Positions 55,251 through 62,439 of a stretch of 64,000 nt of DNA are shown here, piece by piece; within the stretch, counting starts at the first letter, position 1, and every line of letters begins with the position of its first letter. The DNA is taken from contig JAFXQB010000016.1 of NCBI GenBank assembly GCA_017527435.1, forward strand, positions 32,382 to 96,381. Direction: 5' to 3'. Position numbers and translations under genes: made by a program. This DNA is from Salinivirgaceae bacterium. Lineage in GTDB: Bacteria; Bacteroidota; Bacteroidia; Bacteroidales; SZUA-534. The notes beneath the pieces are model-generated. The model was not told the origin of the DNA, did no database searches, and saw only the letters and a list, made by a program, of their open reading frames with translations.

Positions 55251-57086
55251 ATGGCTAACGACGTAACAATCAGCCGCCGCCAGTTCTTGAAGACCTTGGG
55301 CGGGGGCATAGCGGCAGCGGCGGCAGTTTCGGCTTGCGGCAGCGGCAATCAAAAATCAGCGGCTTCGAAAAGCGCTAGCGGTGATTCTGAAGGCCAGATG
55401 ACCTACCGCACTGACCTTCACGGGCAACAGGTGTCGCTGTTGGGCTACGGCTGTATGCGATTCCCAACCAAAGGTGGCTTGAGTGGCCGCGAAGACCGCA
55501 ACGCCGAACTCGACCAAGAGCAAATCAACCGGTTGATTGACTATGCGATAGAGCACGGAGTCAACCTTTTCGACACGTCGCCGGCCTATTGCCAGGGCAA
55601 GTCGGAAGGCGCGCTCGGCAAGGCCTTGAGTCGCCATAATCGCAGCGAGTTCTTGGTGTCGACCAAACTGTCGAACTTTGCAAACAGCACCCGCGAGTCG
55701 TCGATGGCAATGTACAAGAAGTCGTTCCAGGAGTTGCAGGTCGATTATATCGACTACTACCTTCTTCACGGCATTGGCAGCAAGCAGCAGATGCAGTCGC
55801 GCTATGTCGATAACGGAATGTTGGATTTCCTTGTCGGCGAGCGCGAGGCCGGACGTATCCGTAACCTTGGATTCTCGTTTCATGGCGACAAGGAAGGCTT
55901 CGACTATCTGCTCGCCCTGAACGAAACCTATCATTGGGATTTCATTCTGATTCAGCACAATTTTGTCGATTGGAATCACGCTGCCGCGATGAATTCGCGC
56001 AACCTGAATTCCGAATACACCTACACCGAACTCGAGAAACGCAACATTCCGGTTCTTGTAATGGAGCCGCTTTTGGGCGGACGGTTGGCCAACCTTAACG
56101 ACCACGCCACGGCTTTGCTCAAACAGCGTGAGCCCGATGCCAGCGTGGCTTCGTGGGCGTTCCGTTTCGCAGGGTCGCAGCCGCGAATACTGTCGGTCTT
56201 GAGCGGAATGACCTATATGGAGCACTTGCAGGACAACGTGAAAACATACTCGCCGCTCAAACCCTTGTCCGACGACGACCTTCGCCTTCTTGCCCATATT
56301 GCCGACATTTACGCGTCGTTCCCAATGGTGCCCTGCAACACTTGCCAGTACTGTATGCCGTGCCCCTACGGACTTGACATTCCGGGCATTTTCAGCCATT
56401 ACAACAAGTGTATCAACGAAGGACTTGTGGTTGAAAATATCAAAGACCCTGAATACAAAAAAGCCCGCAAGGCGTTCCTTGTCGGCTACGACCGCAGTGT
56501 GCCGCGCCTGCGACAGGCCAACCACTGCATTAGCTGCAACCACTGCATACCCGAGTGTCCGCAGCGAATCAACATTCCGCAGGAGATGCACCGTATCGAC
56601 CGTTTTGTTGAGGCTTTGAAGATAGGCGATGTCGATTTGGGCGAGATGGCCGTTTTGGCTTCGCTTTTGAAGCAGCTCGATGCCGGCCGCCTGTCGTGCG
56701 TCATAAGCAACAACGGCGAGGTGAGCACCTACCGCCAGAGCGGCGTTCAGGACCTTTACGATTTGCTGAGCGAGGGCGGCGGCAAACTCAAAGGCGCGCT
56801 CGTTGCCGACAAAATCATTGGCCGTGGCGCTGCCGCGATGATGGTTCTTGGTGGCGTTAAGGCAGTCAACACGCACACAATCAGCACCCCGGCGCTGCAG
56901 ATGCTTCGCAACGGTGGTGTCCAGGTTTATTTCGATACCGAAGTCGATTACATTGAAAACCGCCGCAAAACGGGCCAGTGCCCGCTCGACAGCCGCCTGC
57001 AGAACCTGACCGACCCCAAAGAGTGTTGGCCGGTCATTCAGCAGTTTGTGGCCGATTTGAGAGCCGGAGTCGATGTGATGCAGTAG
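55251..57086 (+). CDS. Aldo/keto reductase - ferredoxin - DUF1893 fusion protein with Tat signal
   Basis: A 611-aa protein. The N-terminus has a twin-arginine signal (SRRQFLKTLGGGIAAAAAV ... ACG), so it is exported folded. Residues 50-350 are an aldo/keto reductase barrel with NLFDTSPAYCQGKSEG (Asp and Tyr), STKLS (Lys) and LLHGIG (His). Then CNTCQYCMPCPYG and CISCNHCIPECPQRI bind iron-sulfur clusters. The last 145 residues (SCVISNNGEVSTY ... GALVADKIIGRGAAAMMVLGG ... GQCPLDSRL) match DUF1893. I start at ATG 55251. It is likely a redox partner of the iron-sulfur protein at 52175. Confidence 0.85.
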   Translation: MANDVTISRRQFLKTLGGGIAAAAAVSACGSGNQKSAASKSASGDSEGQMTYRTDLHGQQVSLLGYGCMRFPTKGGLSGREDRNAELDQEQINRLIDYAIEHGVNLFDTSPAYCQGKSEGALGKALSRHNRSEFLVSTKLSNFANSTRESSMAMYKKSFQELQVDYIDYYLLHGIGSKQQMQSRYVDNGMLDFLVGEREAGRIRNLGFSFHGDKEGFDYLLALNETYHWDFILIQHNFVDWNHAAAMNSRNLNSEYTYTELEKRNIPVLVMEPLLGGRLANLNDHATALLKQREPDASVASWAFRFAGSQPRILSVLSGMTYMEHLQDNVKTYSPLKPLSDDDLRLLAHIADIYASFPMVPCNTCQYCMPCPYGLDIPGIFSHYNKCINEGLVVENIKDPEYKKARKAFLVGYDRSVPRLRQANHCISCNHCIPECPQRINIPQEMHRIDRFVEALKIGDVDLGEMAVLASLLKQLDAGRLSCVISNNGEVSTYRQSGVQDLYDLLSEGGGKLKGALVADKIIGRGAAAMMVLGGVKAVNTHTISTPALQMLRNGGVQVYFDTEVDYIENRRKTGQCPLDSRLQNLTDPKECWPVIQQFVADLRAGVDVMQ

Positions 57087-57246
57087 TTTGTAAAGAGTTA
57101 GTCAAAAGGCAAAATAAAAAACGTAACAATCGGTGATGGTAGACTTTATTCAAAGCACTCTGTAGTCTGTTGTCCGTAGTCTTAGGTCTAAAAACTAGCA
57201 TTCTAAACCTTCTAAACAGCGAAGCGTCTTAACTCTAAACTTTAAA

Positions 57247-57675
57247 ATGGACGACGAGAAATATATGCGCAAAGCCCTTGAGCAGGCCAAGTTAGCGCTT
57301 GAGAAAGACGAAGTGCCCATTGGTGCCGTGGTTGTCTGCAACGGGCAGATAATCGCCCGCGCCTGCAACCTGACCGAGACGCTCAACGATGTTACCGCCC
57401 ACGCCGAGATGCAGGCCATAACGTCAGCGGCGGGTTATATCGGCGGCAAATATCTCACCGATTGCACATTGTACGTCACCGTTGAGCCGTGCCCGATGTG
57501 CGCCGGAGCGCTTGCTTGGGCGCAAGTGAGCCGCATTGTCTATGGCGCCACCGACGAGAAGCGCGGCTGTCACCATTTCAGCGGAATCCACCACCCAAAA
57601 ACAGTTGTAGTCGGCGGAGTGCTTGAATCGGAATGCGCTGCGTTGATGAAAGAATTTTTCGCAAAGAAGAGGTAG
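57247..57675 (+). CDS. tadA: tRNA-specific adenosine deaminase
   Basis: A 142-aa zinc deaminase: HAEMQAI supplies the zinc His and catalytic Glu, and VEPCPMCAGALAWAQ supplies the two zinc cysteines. VPIGAVVVCNGQII and RGCHHF are also typical of TadA. It converts A34 to inosine in tRNA-Arg(ACG). A guanine or cytosine deaminase is less likely given these features. The preceding gap (57087-57246) is low-complexity sequence. Confidence 0.9.
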   Translation: MDDEKYMRKALEQAKLALEKDEVPIGAVVVCNGQIIARACNLTETLNDVTAHAEMQAITSAAGYIGGKYLTDCTLYVTVEPCPMCAGALAWAQVSRIVYGATDEKRGCHHFSGIHHPKTVVVGGVLESECAALMKEFFAKKR

Positions 57676-57811
57676 GTCAATATATAAAGGTTAGTGTCTG
57701 ATATAAAAGTTGACATTTGTCAGTAAAATATATGTTGCAAGTCATAACGTAGATTCGAACAAAATTTGTAATCTTGCGTTTGAAGAAACGAAACTTAGTT
57801 AGTTTTTCATA

Positions 57812-57931
57812 ATGGTTAGTTGTTTGTTAGTAAAGGGGGTCCCGCAAGGGATTTCCCTTTACTTATTTTATGAAGCCGGACAAATAAATGCAAGCCATTT
57901 GCGCGGTATTCTTGCCAGTCAAAAAGAATAA
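57812..57931 (+). CDS. Short ORF, 39 aa, spanning a strong hairpin
   Basis: An ATG at 57812 opens 39 codons (MVSCLLVKGVPQGIS ...). The DNA at 57830-57863 forms a hairpin with AGTAAAGGG pairing with CCCTTTACT, enclosing a smaller TCCCGCAAGGGA stem. The hairpin followed by TTATTTTA resembles a terminator, so the ORF may be chance and the region may end a small RNA. The rest of the 336-base gap (57676-58011) shows nothing else. Confidence 0.3.
   Translation: MVSCLLVKGVPQGISLYLFYEAGQINASHLRGILASQKE
57830..57870 (+). terminator. Strong nested hairpin in the tadA - ABC-F gap
   Basis: AGTAAAGGG pairs with CCCTTTACT and the loop itself folds as TCCCGCAAGGGA. A T-rich stretch follows. It may end the tadA transcript or an unannotated small RNA beginning near 57770, where TAATCTTG resembles a -7 box with one mismatch. 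Confidence 0.5.
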
Positions 57932-57984
57932 ATGCTAAAGCGCTTCACCCCGTTCAACAATCTAAACCATCTCAACCTTTTTCA

Positions 57985-57992
57985 TACCTTTG
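57985..57992 (+). promoter_or_regulatory. Bacteroidota -7 box TACCTTTG before the ABC-F gene
   Basis: TACCTTTG matches TAnnTTTG and ends 19 bases before the ATG at 58012. Confidence 0.5.
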
Positions 57993-58011
57993 CGGCTCAA
58001 AAAAGCAGACT

Positions 58012-59973
58012 ATGATTTCAGTAAGTAATCTGACGGTGGAGTTTTCGGGCGTGCCGTTGTTCAATAATATCAGTTTTTTGGTCAATCCGCGCGACCGCAT
58101 TGGCCTGACGGGCAAGAACGGTGCGGGAAAATCCACTTTGCTCAAAGTGCTTTGCGGCCGTCAACCATACGACAATGGTCAGGTGTCGATTCCCAAAGGT
58201 TTGACAATCGGCTATTTGCCGCAGCACCTGTCGGTTCAGGACACGCGCTCGGTTTATGCCGAGGCGCAGAGTGCCTTTGTTGAAGTGAAGGCGCTCGAGA
58301 AAGAGATTGCCCAACTGAACAGTCAATTGGCCGAACGCACTGATTATGAGTCGGATGAATACATGGCGCTGATTAACCGTCTTACTGAGAAAAACGACCG
58401 TTTCCATCTGCTGAGCGGCCATAATATCGATGGCGAGATTGAGAGCACGCTGCTTGGTTTGGGTTTTGAACGCACTGATTTTGAGCGTCCGACGGCTGAG
58501 TTCAGTGGCGGTTGGCGTATGCGTATCGAGTTGGCGAAAGTCATTTTGCAGCACCCCGATGTGCTGTTGCTCGACGAGCCCACCAATCACCTTGATATTG
58601 AGTCGGTTCAGTGGTTTGAGGATATGCTTAAAACCTACGAGGGCGCCGTGATTGTTGTATCGCACGACCGCGCCTTTCTCGACAATCTGACCAACCGCAC
58701 CATCGAGATTTCGCTTGGCAAGATTTACGACTTCAAAGTGCCTTATTCACAATATGTTGTGCAGCGTCAGGAGCAACTCGCGCAGCAGATGGCCGCCTTT
58801 GAGAATCAGCAGAAGATGATTGAGGATACCGAAAAATTCATTGAGCGGTTCCGATACAAGGCCACCAAGGCCGTGCAGGTTCAGTCGCGCATCAAGCAAC
58901 TCGAGAAGGTTGAGCGCATTGAAGTTGATGAGTTCGACAACTCGGCCATGCACTTCCGTTTCCCGCCCGCGCCGCACTCAGGGCAGGTGGTGGTCGAAAC
59001 CAAGGCTATGACCAAGCGTTTCGGCGACAAGGTGGTGCTCAGCGACATCGATTTCACGCTCGAACGCGGACAGAAAGTGGCTTTTGTAGGTCGCAACGGA
59101 GAGGGCAAAACCACAATGGCCAAGGTAATTCTCGGCATCCATCCGTGCGACGGTGTGGTGAAAATCGGCCATAACGTGAAGATAGGCTATTATGCTCAGA
59201 ATCAGAGCGAAATGCTAGACGATAATAAAACCGTTTTCCAAACGATTGATGAGATTGCCAAAGGCGAAATCCGCACAAAAATCCGCGACATTTTGGCGTC
59301 ATTCTTGTTCCGTGGCGAGGATATCGACAAGAAAGTCAGCGTTTTGAGCGGTGGCGAGAAGGCACGTCTGTCGATGGCCAAACTGCTGCTTGAGCCTGCC
59401 AATCTGCTTGTGCTCGACGAGCCCACAAACCACCTTGACATGCGCTCGAAAGACATTCTGAAACAAGCACTTATCAACTATGATGGTACTCTGATTGTGG
59501 TCTCGCACGACCGCGATTTTCTCGACGGAATGGTGAACATTGTTTATGAGTTCCGCCATCAGAAGATTAAGCAGCATTTGGGCGGCATCGGCGATTTCTT
59601 GTACCATAAGAAACTCGAGAACATGCGGCAGTTTGAGATGGGGCAGAAGAGCGAAGCGCCCGCATCGGCAAAAAATCCAAAGACCGATGAGCAAAAACCT
59701 AAGGCTCAGCCTGTTGCAACGCAAAGCAAACAGAGTTACGAGGAGCAGAAGGAGCAGGAGCGCCGTCAGCGCAAGGCCAAGAAAGCGGTTGAGGACAGCG
59801 AGGCTCTGATTGTGGAGTATGAGGCCGCCATTGCCGAAATGGACAATCAACTTGCCAACCATCCCGAAAGCGCCACAACCGAGTTCTTCGAGAAGTACGA
59901 GGCCGCCAAAAAGCAACTTGCCGATGAGCTGAACAATTGGGAGCGGCTGACGATGGAATTGGAAGGGTTGTAG
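58012..59973 (+). CDS. ABC-F family ATPase
   Basis: A 653-aa protein with two ABC domains and no membrane helices. Domain 1 has GLTGKNGAGKSTLLK, FSGGWRMRIELAK and LLLDEPTNHLDIES. After an interdomain linker (residues 245-315), domain 2 has FVGRNGEGKTTMAK, LSGGEKARLSMAK and LVLDEPTNHLDMRS. A charged coiled-coil tail follows from about residue 565. The DEPTNHLD signature is that of ABC-F proteins, which act on the ribosome E-site or in DNA-related roles (Uup, YdiF). It follows its own -7 box and ends before the acyltransferase gene. Confidence 0.94.
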   Translation: MISVSNLTVEFSGVPLFNNISFLVNPRDRIGLTGKNGAGKSTLLKVLCGRQPYDNGQVSIPKGLTIGYLPQHLSVQDTRSVYAEAQSAFVEVKALEKEIAQLNSQLAERTDYESDEYMALINRLTEKNDRFHLLSGHNIDGEIESTLLGLGFERTDFERPTAEFSGGWRMRIELAKVILQHPDVLLLDEPTNHLDIESVQWFEDMLKTYEGAVIVVSHDRAFLDNLTNRTIEISLGKIYDFKVPYSQYVVQRQEQLAQQMAAFENQQKMIEDTEKFIERFRYKATKAVQVQSRIKQLEKVERIEVDEFDNSAMHFRFPPAPHSGQVVVETKAMTKRFGDKVVLSDIDFTLERGQKVAFVGRNGEGKTTMAKVILGIHPCDGVVKIGHNVKIGYYAQNQSEMLDDNKTVFQTIDEIAKGEIRTKIRDILASFLFRGEDIDKKVSVLSGGEKARLSMAKLLLEPANLLVLDEPTNHLDMRSKDILKQALINYDGTLIVVSHDRDFLDGMVNIVYEFRHQKIKQHLGGIGDFLYHKKLENMRQFEMGQKSEAPASAKNPKTDEQKPKAQPVATQSKQSYEEQKEQERRQRKAKKAVEDSEALIVEYEAAIAEMDNQLANHPESATTEFFEKYEAAKKQLADELNNWERLTMELEGL

Positions 59974-60078
59974 AAGAGTGGGATAGGAGAAATCTTGCAT
60001 TGCAGAAGAAATCGAACAAAAATCTAAGTAAATCCGTTCAATCTGCGGCATTGGCGTTCACCGTTTGTGCTATTTTCT

Positions 60079-60086
60079 TAGTTTTG
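60079..60086 (+). promoter_or_regulatory. Bacteroidota -7 box TAGTTTTG before the acyltransferase gene
   Basis: TAGTTTTG matches TAnnTTTG and ends only four bases before the ATG at 60091. If used, the mRNA would lack a leader. Confidence 0.4.
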
Positions 60087-60090
60087 CCTT

Positions 60091-60825
60091 ATGAAACAAA
60101 TTCTTGCCACCATAAGGCTCATTTTGGTGTTCGTCGGATCACTCATTTTTGTGATTGTCGGCTTGATACTATTGTTTATATGCTTTGGCAGTCCGGCCAT
60201 AAGTCGCTTTATCACAAAGAATTGGGCACGGTTTTGTCTGCTGATTCTCAATATTAAAGTGAACTTTTCGGGGCAAGCGCCAGAGCGGCGCGTCATTCTG
60301 ATGGCCAACCATCGCAGTTACATCGACATTTTCCTTGTATTCTCGCGCTACCCGGCGTCGATAGTGGCAAAGAAGGAGTTGGGCCGATGGCCGATAATCG
60401 GTTGGAGCGTCCGTTTGGCGCGAATGATTCTAGTCGACCGCAGCAGCAAGAGCAGCCTGATTGCCACAATGCGCGCCATCAAAGCCGAAATCGACCGTGG
60501 CGGAGGTGTGATACTCTTCCCCGAAGGCGGAATCAAGACCGAATCGCTTACCGCGACGTTCAAGCACGGGTCGTTTAAGATTGCGCAGACAACCGGCACC
60601 CCCATCGCGCCAGCGGCTATTAACTATCACGATTCCAAAGTGTTTTGGGGCGATGAGTCGTTCCTGACCAACTTCTACCGGCAGATGGGCAAATGGCGCA
60701 CCGATGTCGATTTTTGGATTGGCGAGCCGATAACCGCCGAGTCGGACGAAGTGTTGATGGATGCCGTCAAACAATCGATTGACGGGAAGTTGGTGGAGTT
60801 TGAGAGTAGAGTTAAAAAGGCATAG
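60091..60825 (+). CDS. PlsC-like lysophospholipid acyltransferase
   Basis: A 244-aa protein with an N-terminal membrane helix pair (about residues 5-45). The acyltransferase box NHRSYIDIF (H-x4-D) is near residue 71, and LFPEGGIKTES is the substrate phosphate-binding motif. This is the 1-acyl-glycerol-3-phosphate acyltransferase family, which makes phosphatidic acid. The family also contains aminoacyl-lipid acylators, so the exact substrate is not certain. Confidence 0.9.
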   Translation: MKQILATIRLILVFVGSLIFVIVGLILLFICFGSPAISRFITKNWARFCLLILNIKVNFSGQAPERRVILMANHRSYIDIFLVFSRYPASIVAKKELGRWPIIGWSVRLARMILVDRSSKSSLIATMRAIKAEIDRGGGVILFPEGGIKTESLTATFKHGSFKIAQTTGTPIAPAAINYHDSKVFWGDESFLTNFYRQMGKWRTDVDFWIGEPITAESDEVLMDAVKQSIDGKLVEFESRVKKA

Positions 60826-60854
60826 GATTAAGATTAATGCTTTGTAAAAACGCA

Positions 60855-61517
60855 ATGATTGAAGTATCTATAAGCAATGAACTGAAAGCCGTCAACCCGA
60901 CAATGGCGTTGGGTGTGATGGAGTGTAAAGTGCTGAACACCAGTTATAACGAAGGTTTGTGGAGCGAAATTGACGCACTCACTGCCGAAATCCGCAGCAC
61001 ACTGACGCCCGACGCCATTAAGGAGCAGCCGCAGATTGCCGCCACGCGCCGTATGTATTCCGATTGCGGCAAAGACCCGAGCCGCTACCGTCCCAGCGCC
61101 GAGGCTCTGATGCGCCGTTTGGTTAAGGGCAACAACTTGTACCAAATAAATACTATGGTGGATTTGGTCAATCTTGTGTCGATGCGATATGGCTACTCAA
61201 TCGGCGGTTTCGATGCCGACAAGGTTGTGGGCAATGTTGTAGCCGGAATCGGGCGCGAGGGCGAGCCTTACAACGGTATTGGCCGCGGTCCGCTCAATAT
61301 TGCCTGTCTGCCCGTTCTGCGCGACTCTGTCAGCGGATTCGGCACGCCCACCAGCGATGAGGAACGCACGGCTATGAGCCTTGAAACCAGCCATTTCCTG
61401 ATGGTTGTCAATGCCTACGATGGCCCAGCCTTGTTGCCTGAACTGTTCGAATATTCCGAACGGTTGCTCAAAACTTATGCTGCAGCGACTGAGATTGAGC
61501 ATTGGATTGTGAGGTGA
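60855..61517 (+). CDS. B3/B4 (PheT-like tRNA synthetase) domain protein
   Basis: A 220-aa protein with the B3/B4 fold of the phenylalanyl-tRNA synthetase beta chain: ATRRMYSDCGKDPSRYRPSA, VDLVNLVSMRYGYSIGGFD, and the late TAMSLETSHFLMVVNAYDG. Stand-alone B3/B4 proteins may edit or bind mischarged aminoacyl-tRNA; function is unproven. I start at ATG 60855; ATG 60837 is six codons upstream and equally possible. Confidence 0.82.
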   Translation: MIEVSISNELKAVNPTMALGVMECKVLNTSYNEGLWSEIDALTAEIRSTLTPDAIKEQPQIAATRRMYSDCGKDPSRYRPSAEALMRRLVKGNNLYQINTMVDLVNLVSMRYGYSIGGFDADKVVGNVVAGIGREGEPYNGIGRGPLNIACLPVLRDSVSGFGTPTSDEERTAMSLETSHFLMVVNAYDGPALLPELFEYSERLLKTYAAATEIEHWIVR

Positions 61518-61667
61518 GAGGAAAGAGTAATGTGTAAGGTGTAAAGTGTAAAGAGTAAAGATTTTGGACAACGGACTTCAGACAACAGACAATGATGATT
61601 GCTAAATGTCAATTCACCGATTATCCGATTCACCAATTCAACAATTATCTGATTCAACAAATAAGCA

Positions 61668-62270
61668 ATGGCTGAAGAACCCGATAAATATCTGACTCTC
61701 AGCGGTTATTCCGAAGGCGTCTACAAAGAGAAAGGTAGTCGTTTCTTGGCTTTTGCGTGGCCTGTTTTCACCGAAGATGAGGTGCGCCAGCACATTAAAG
61801 GGCTGAAAAAGACCTACTTCGACGCGCGCCACCACGTTTACGCTTTCCGCTTGGGTGCCGATATGAAAACCTATCGCTGCAGCGATGACGGCGAGCCGGC
61901 AAACTCGTCGGGGCCACCGGTTTTGGGGCAGATTCAGTCGGCCAACCTGACCAACGTTCTCATTGTGGTTGTGCGTTATTTCGGCGGCACCAAATTGGGC
62001 GTTTCAGGCTTGATAAACGCCTATCGCACAGCCGCTTCCGACGCTATTGCCAACAATCAGATTGTGGAGCAATATGAGCAGGACCGTTTCACAATAAAAT
62101 TCGACTACGCCGCAATGAACGACGTGATGCGCGTGCTGAAAGACGAGAATCCGCAACAAACAAATCAGCAGTTTGACAACCAATGCAGTATCGACCTTTC
62201 AATCCGCAAAACACAAGGTGATGCTCTACGGCAGAAACTTGCAAAGATTGATGGTGTGGAGATAGGGTAG
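61668..62270 (+). CDS. YigZ/IMPACT family (UPF0029) protein
   Basis: A 200-aa protein with KEKGSRFLAFAWPVFTEDEV, ARHHVYAFRLG, SDDGEPANSSGPPVLGQI and VVVRYFGGTKLGVSGLINAY, the IMPACT signature. The C-terminal domain (residues 130-200) is the YigZ-type ferredoxin-like fold. The function in bacteria is uncertain, possibly linked to translation. The preceding gap (61518-61667) is made of the recurring short words. Confidence 0.92.
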   Translation: MAEEPDKYLTLSGYSEGVYKEKGSRFLAFAWPVFTEDEVRQHIKGLKKTYFDARHHVYAFRLGADMKTYRCSDDGEPANSSGPPVLGQIQSANLTNVLIVVVRYFGGTKLGVSGLINAYRTAASDAIANNQIVEQYEQDRFTIKFDYAAMNDVMRVLKDENPQQTNQQFDNQCSIDLSIRKTQGDALRQKLAKIDGVEIG

Positions 62271-62395
62271 TCTATGACTATTCTGCAGGTCGACGATAGT
62301 GCCGTTTGTCGATTTATTCGCTGAAAAACAATCAACTAATCAAATAATTATTATTTTTACAACCTGATGTGCTTTATTGCACATTTATAGTTGAT

Positions 62396-62439
62396 AACCA
62401 AATAGATATTTATTTTTAACAACCAAATAAGTATTTTTT
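62396..62439. repeat. Imperfect direct repeat upstream of the collagen-like gene
   Basis: AACCAAATAGATATTTATTTTT and AACCAAATAAGTATTTTTT follow one another immediately before the ATG at 62440. They may be a duplicated regulatory site or slippage product in the leader. Confidence 0.5.

Noticed and set aside
55356..56876. Long minus-strand open frame (506 codons) opposite the aldo/keto reductase gene
   Set aside because: The plus-strand frame has full family motifs. The opposite frame has no recognisable domain and arises from GC-rich codon bias.
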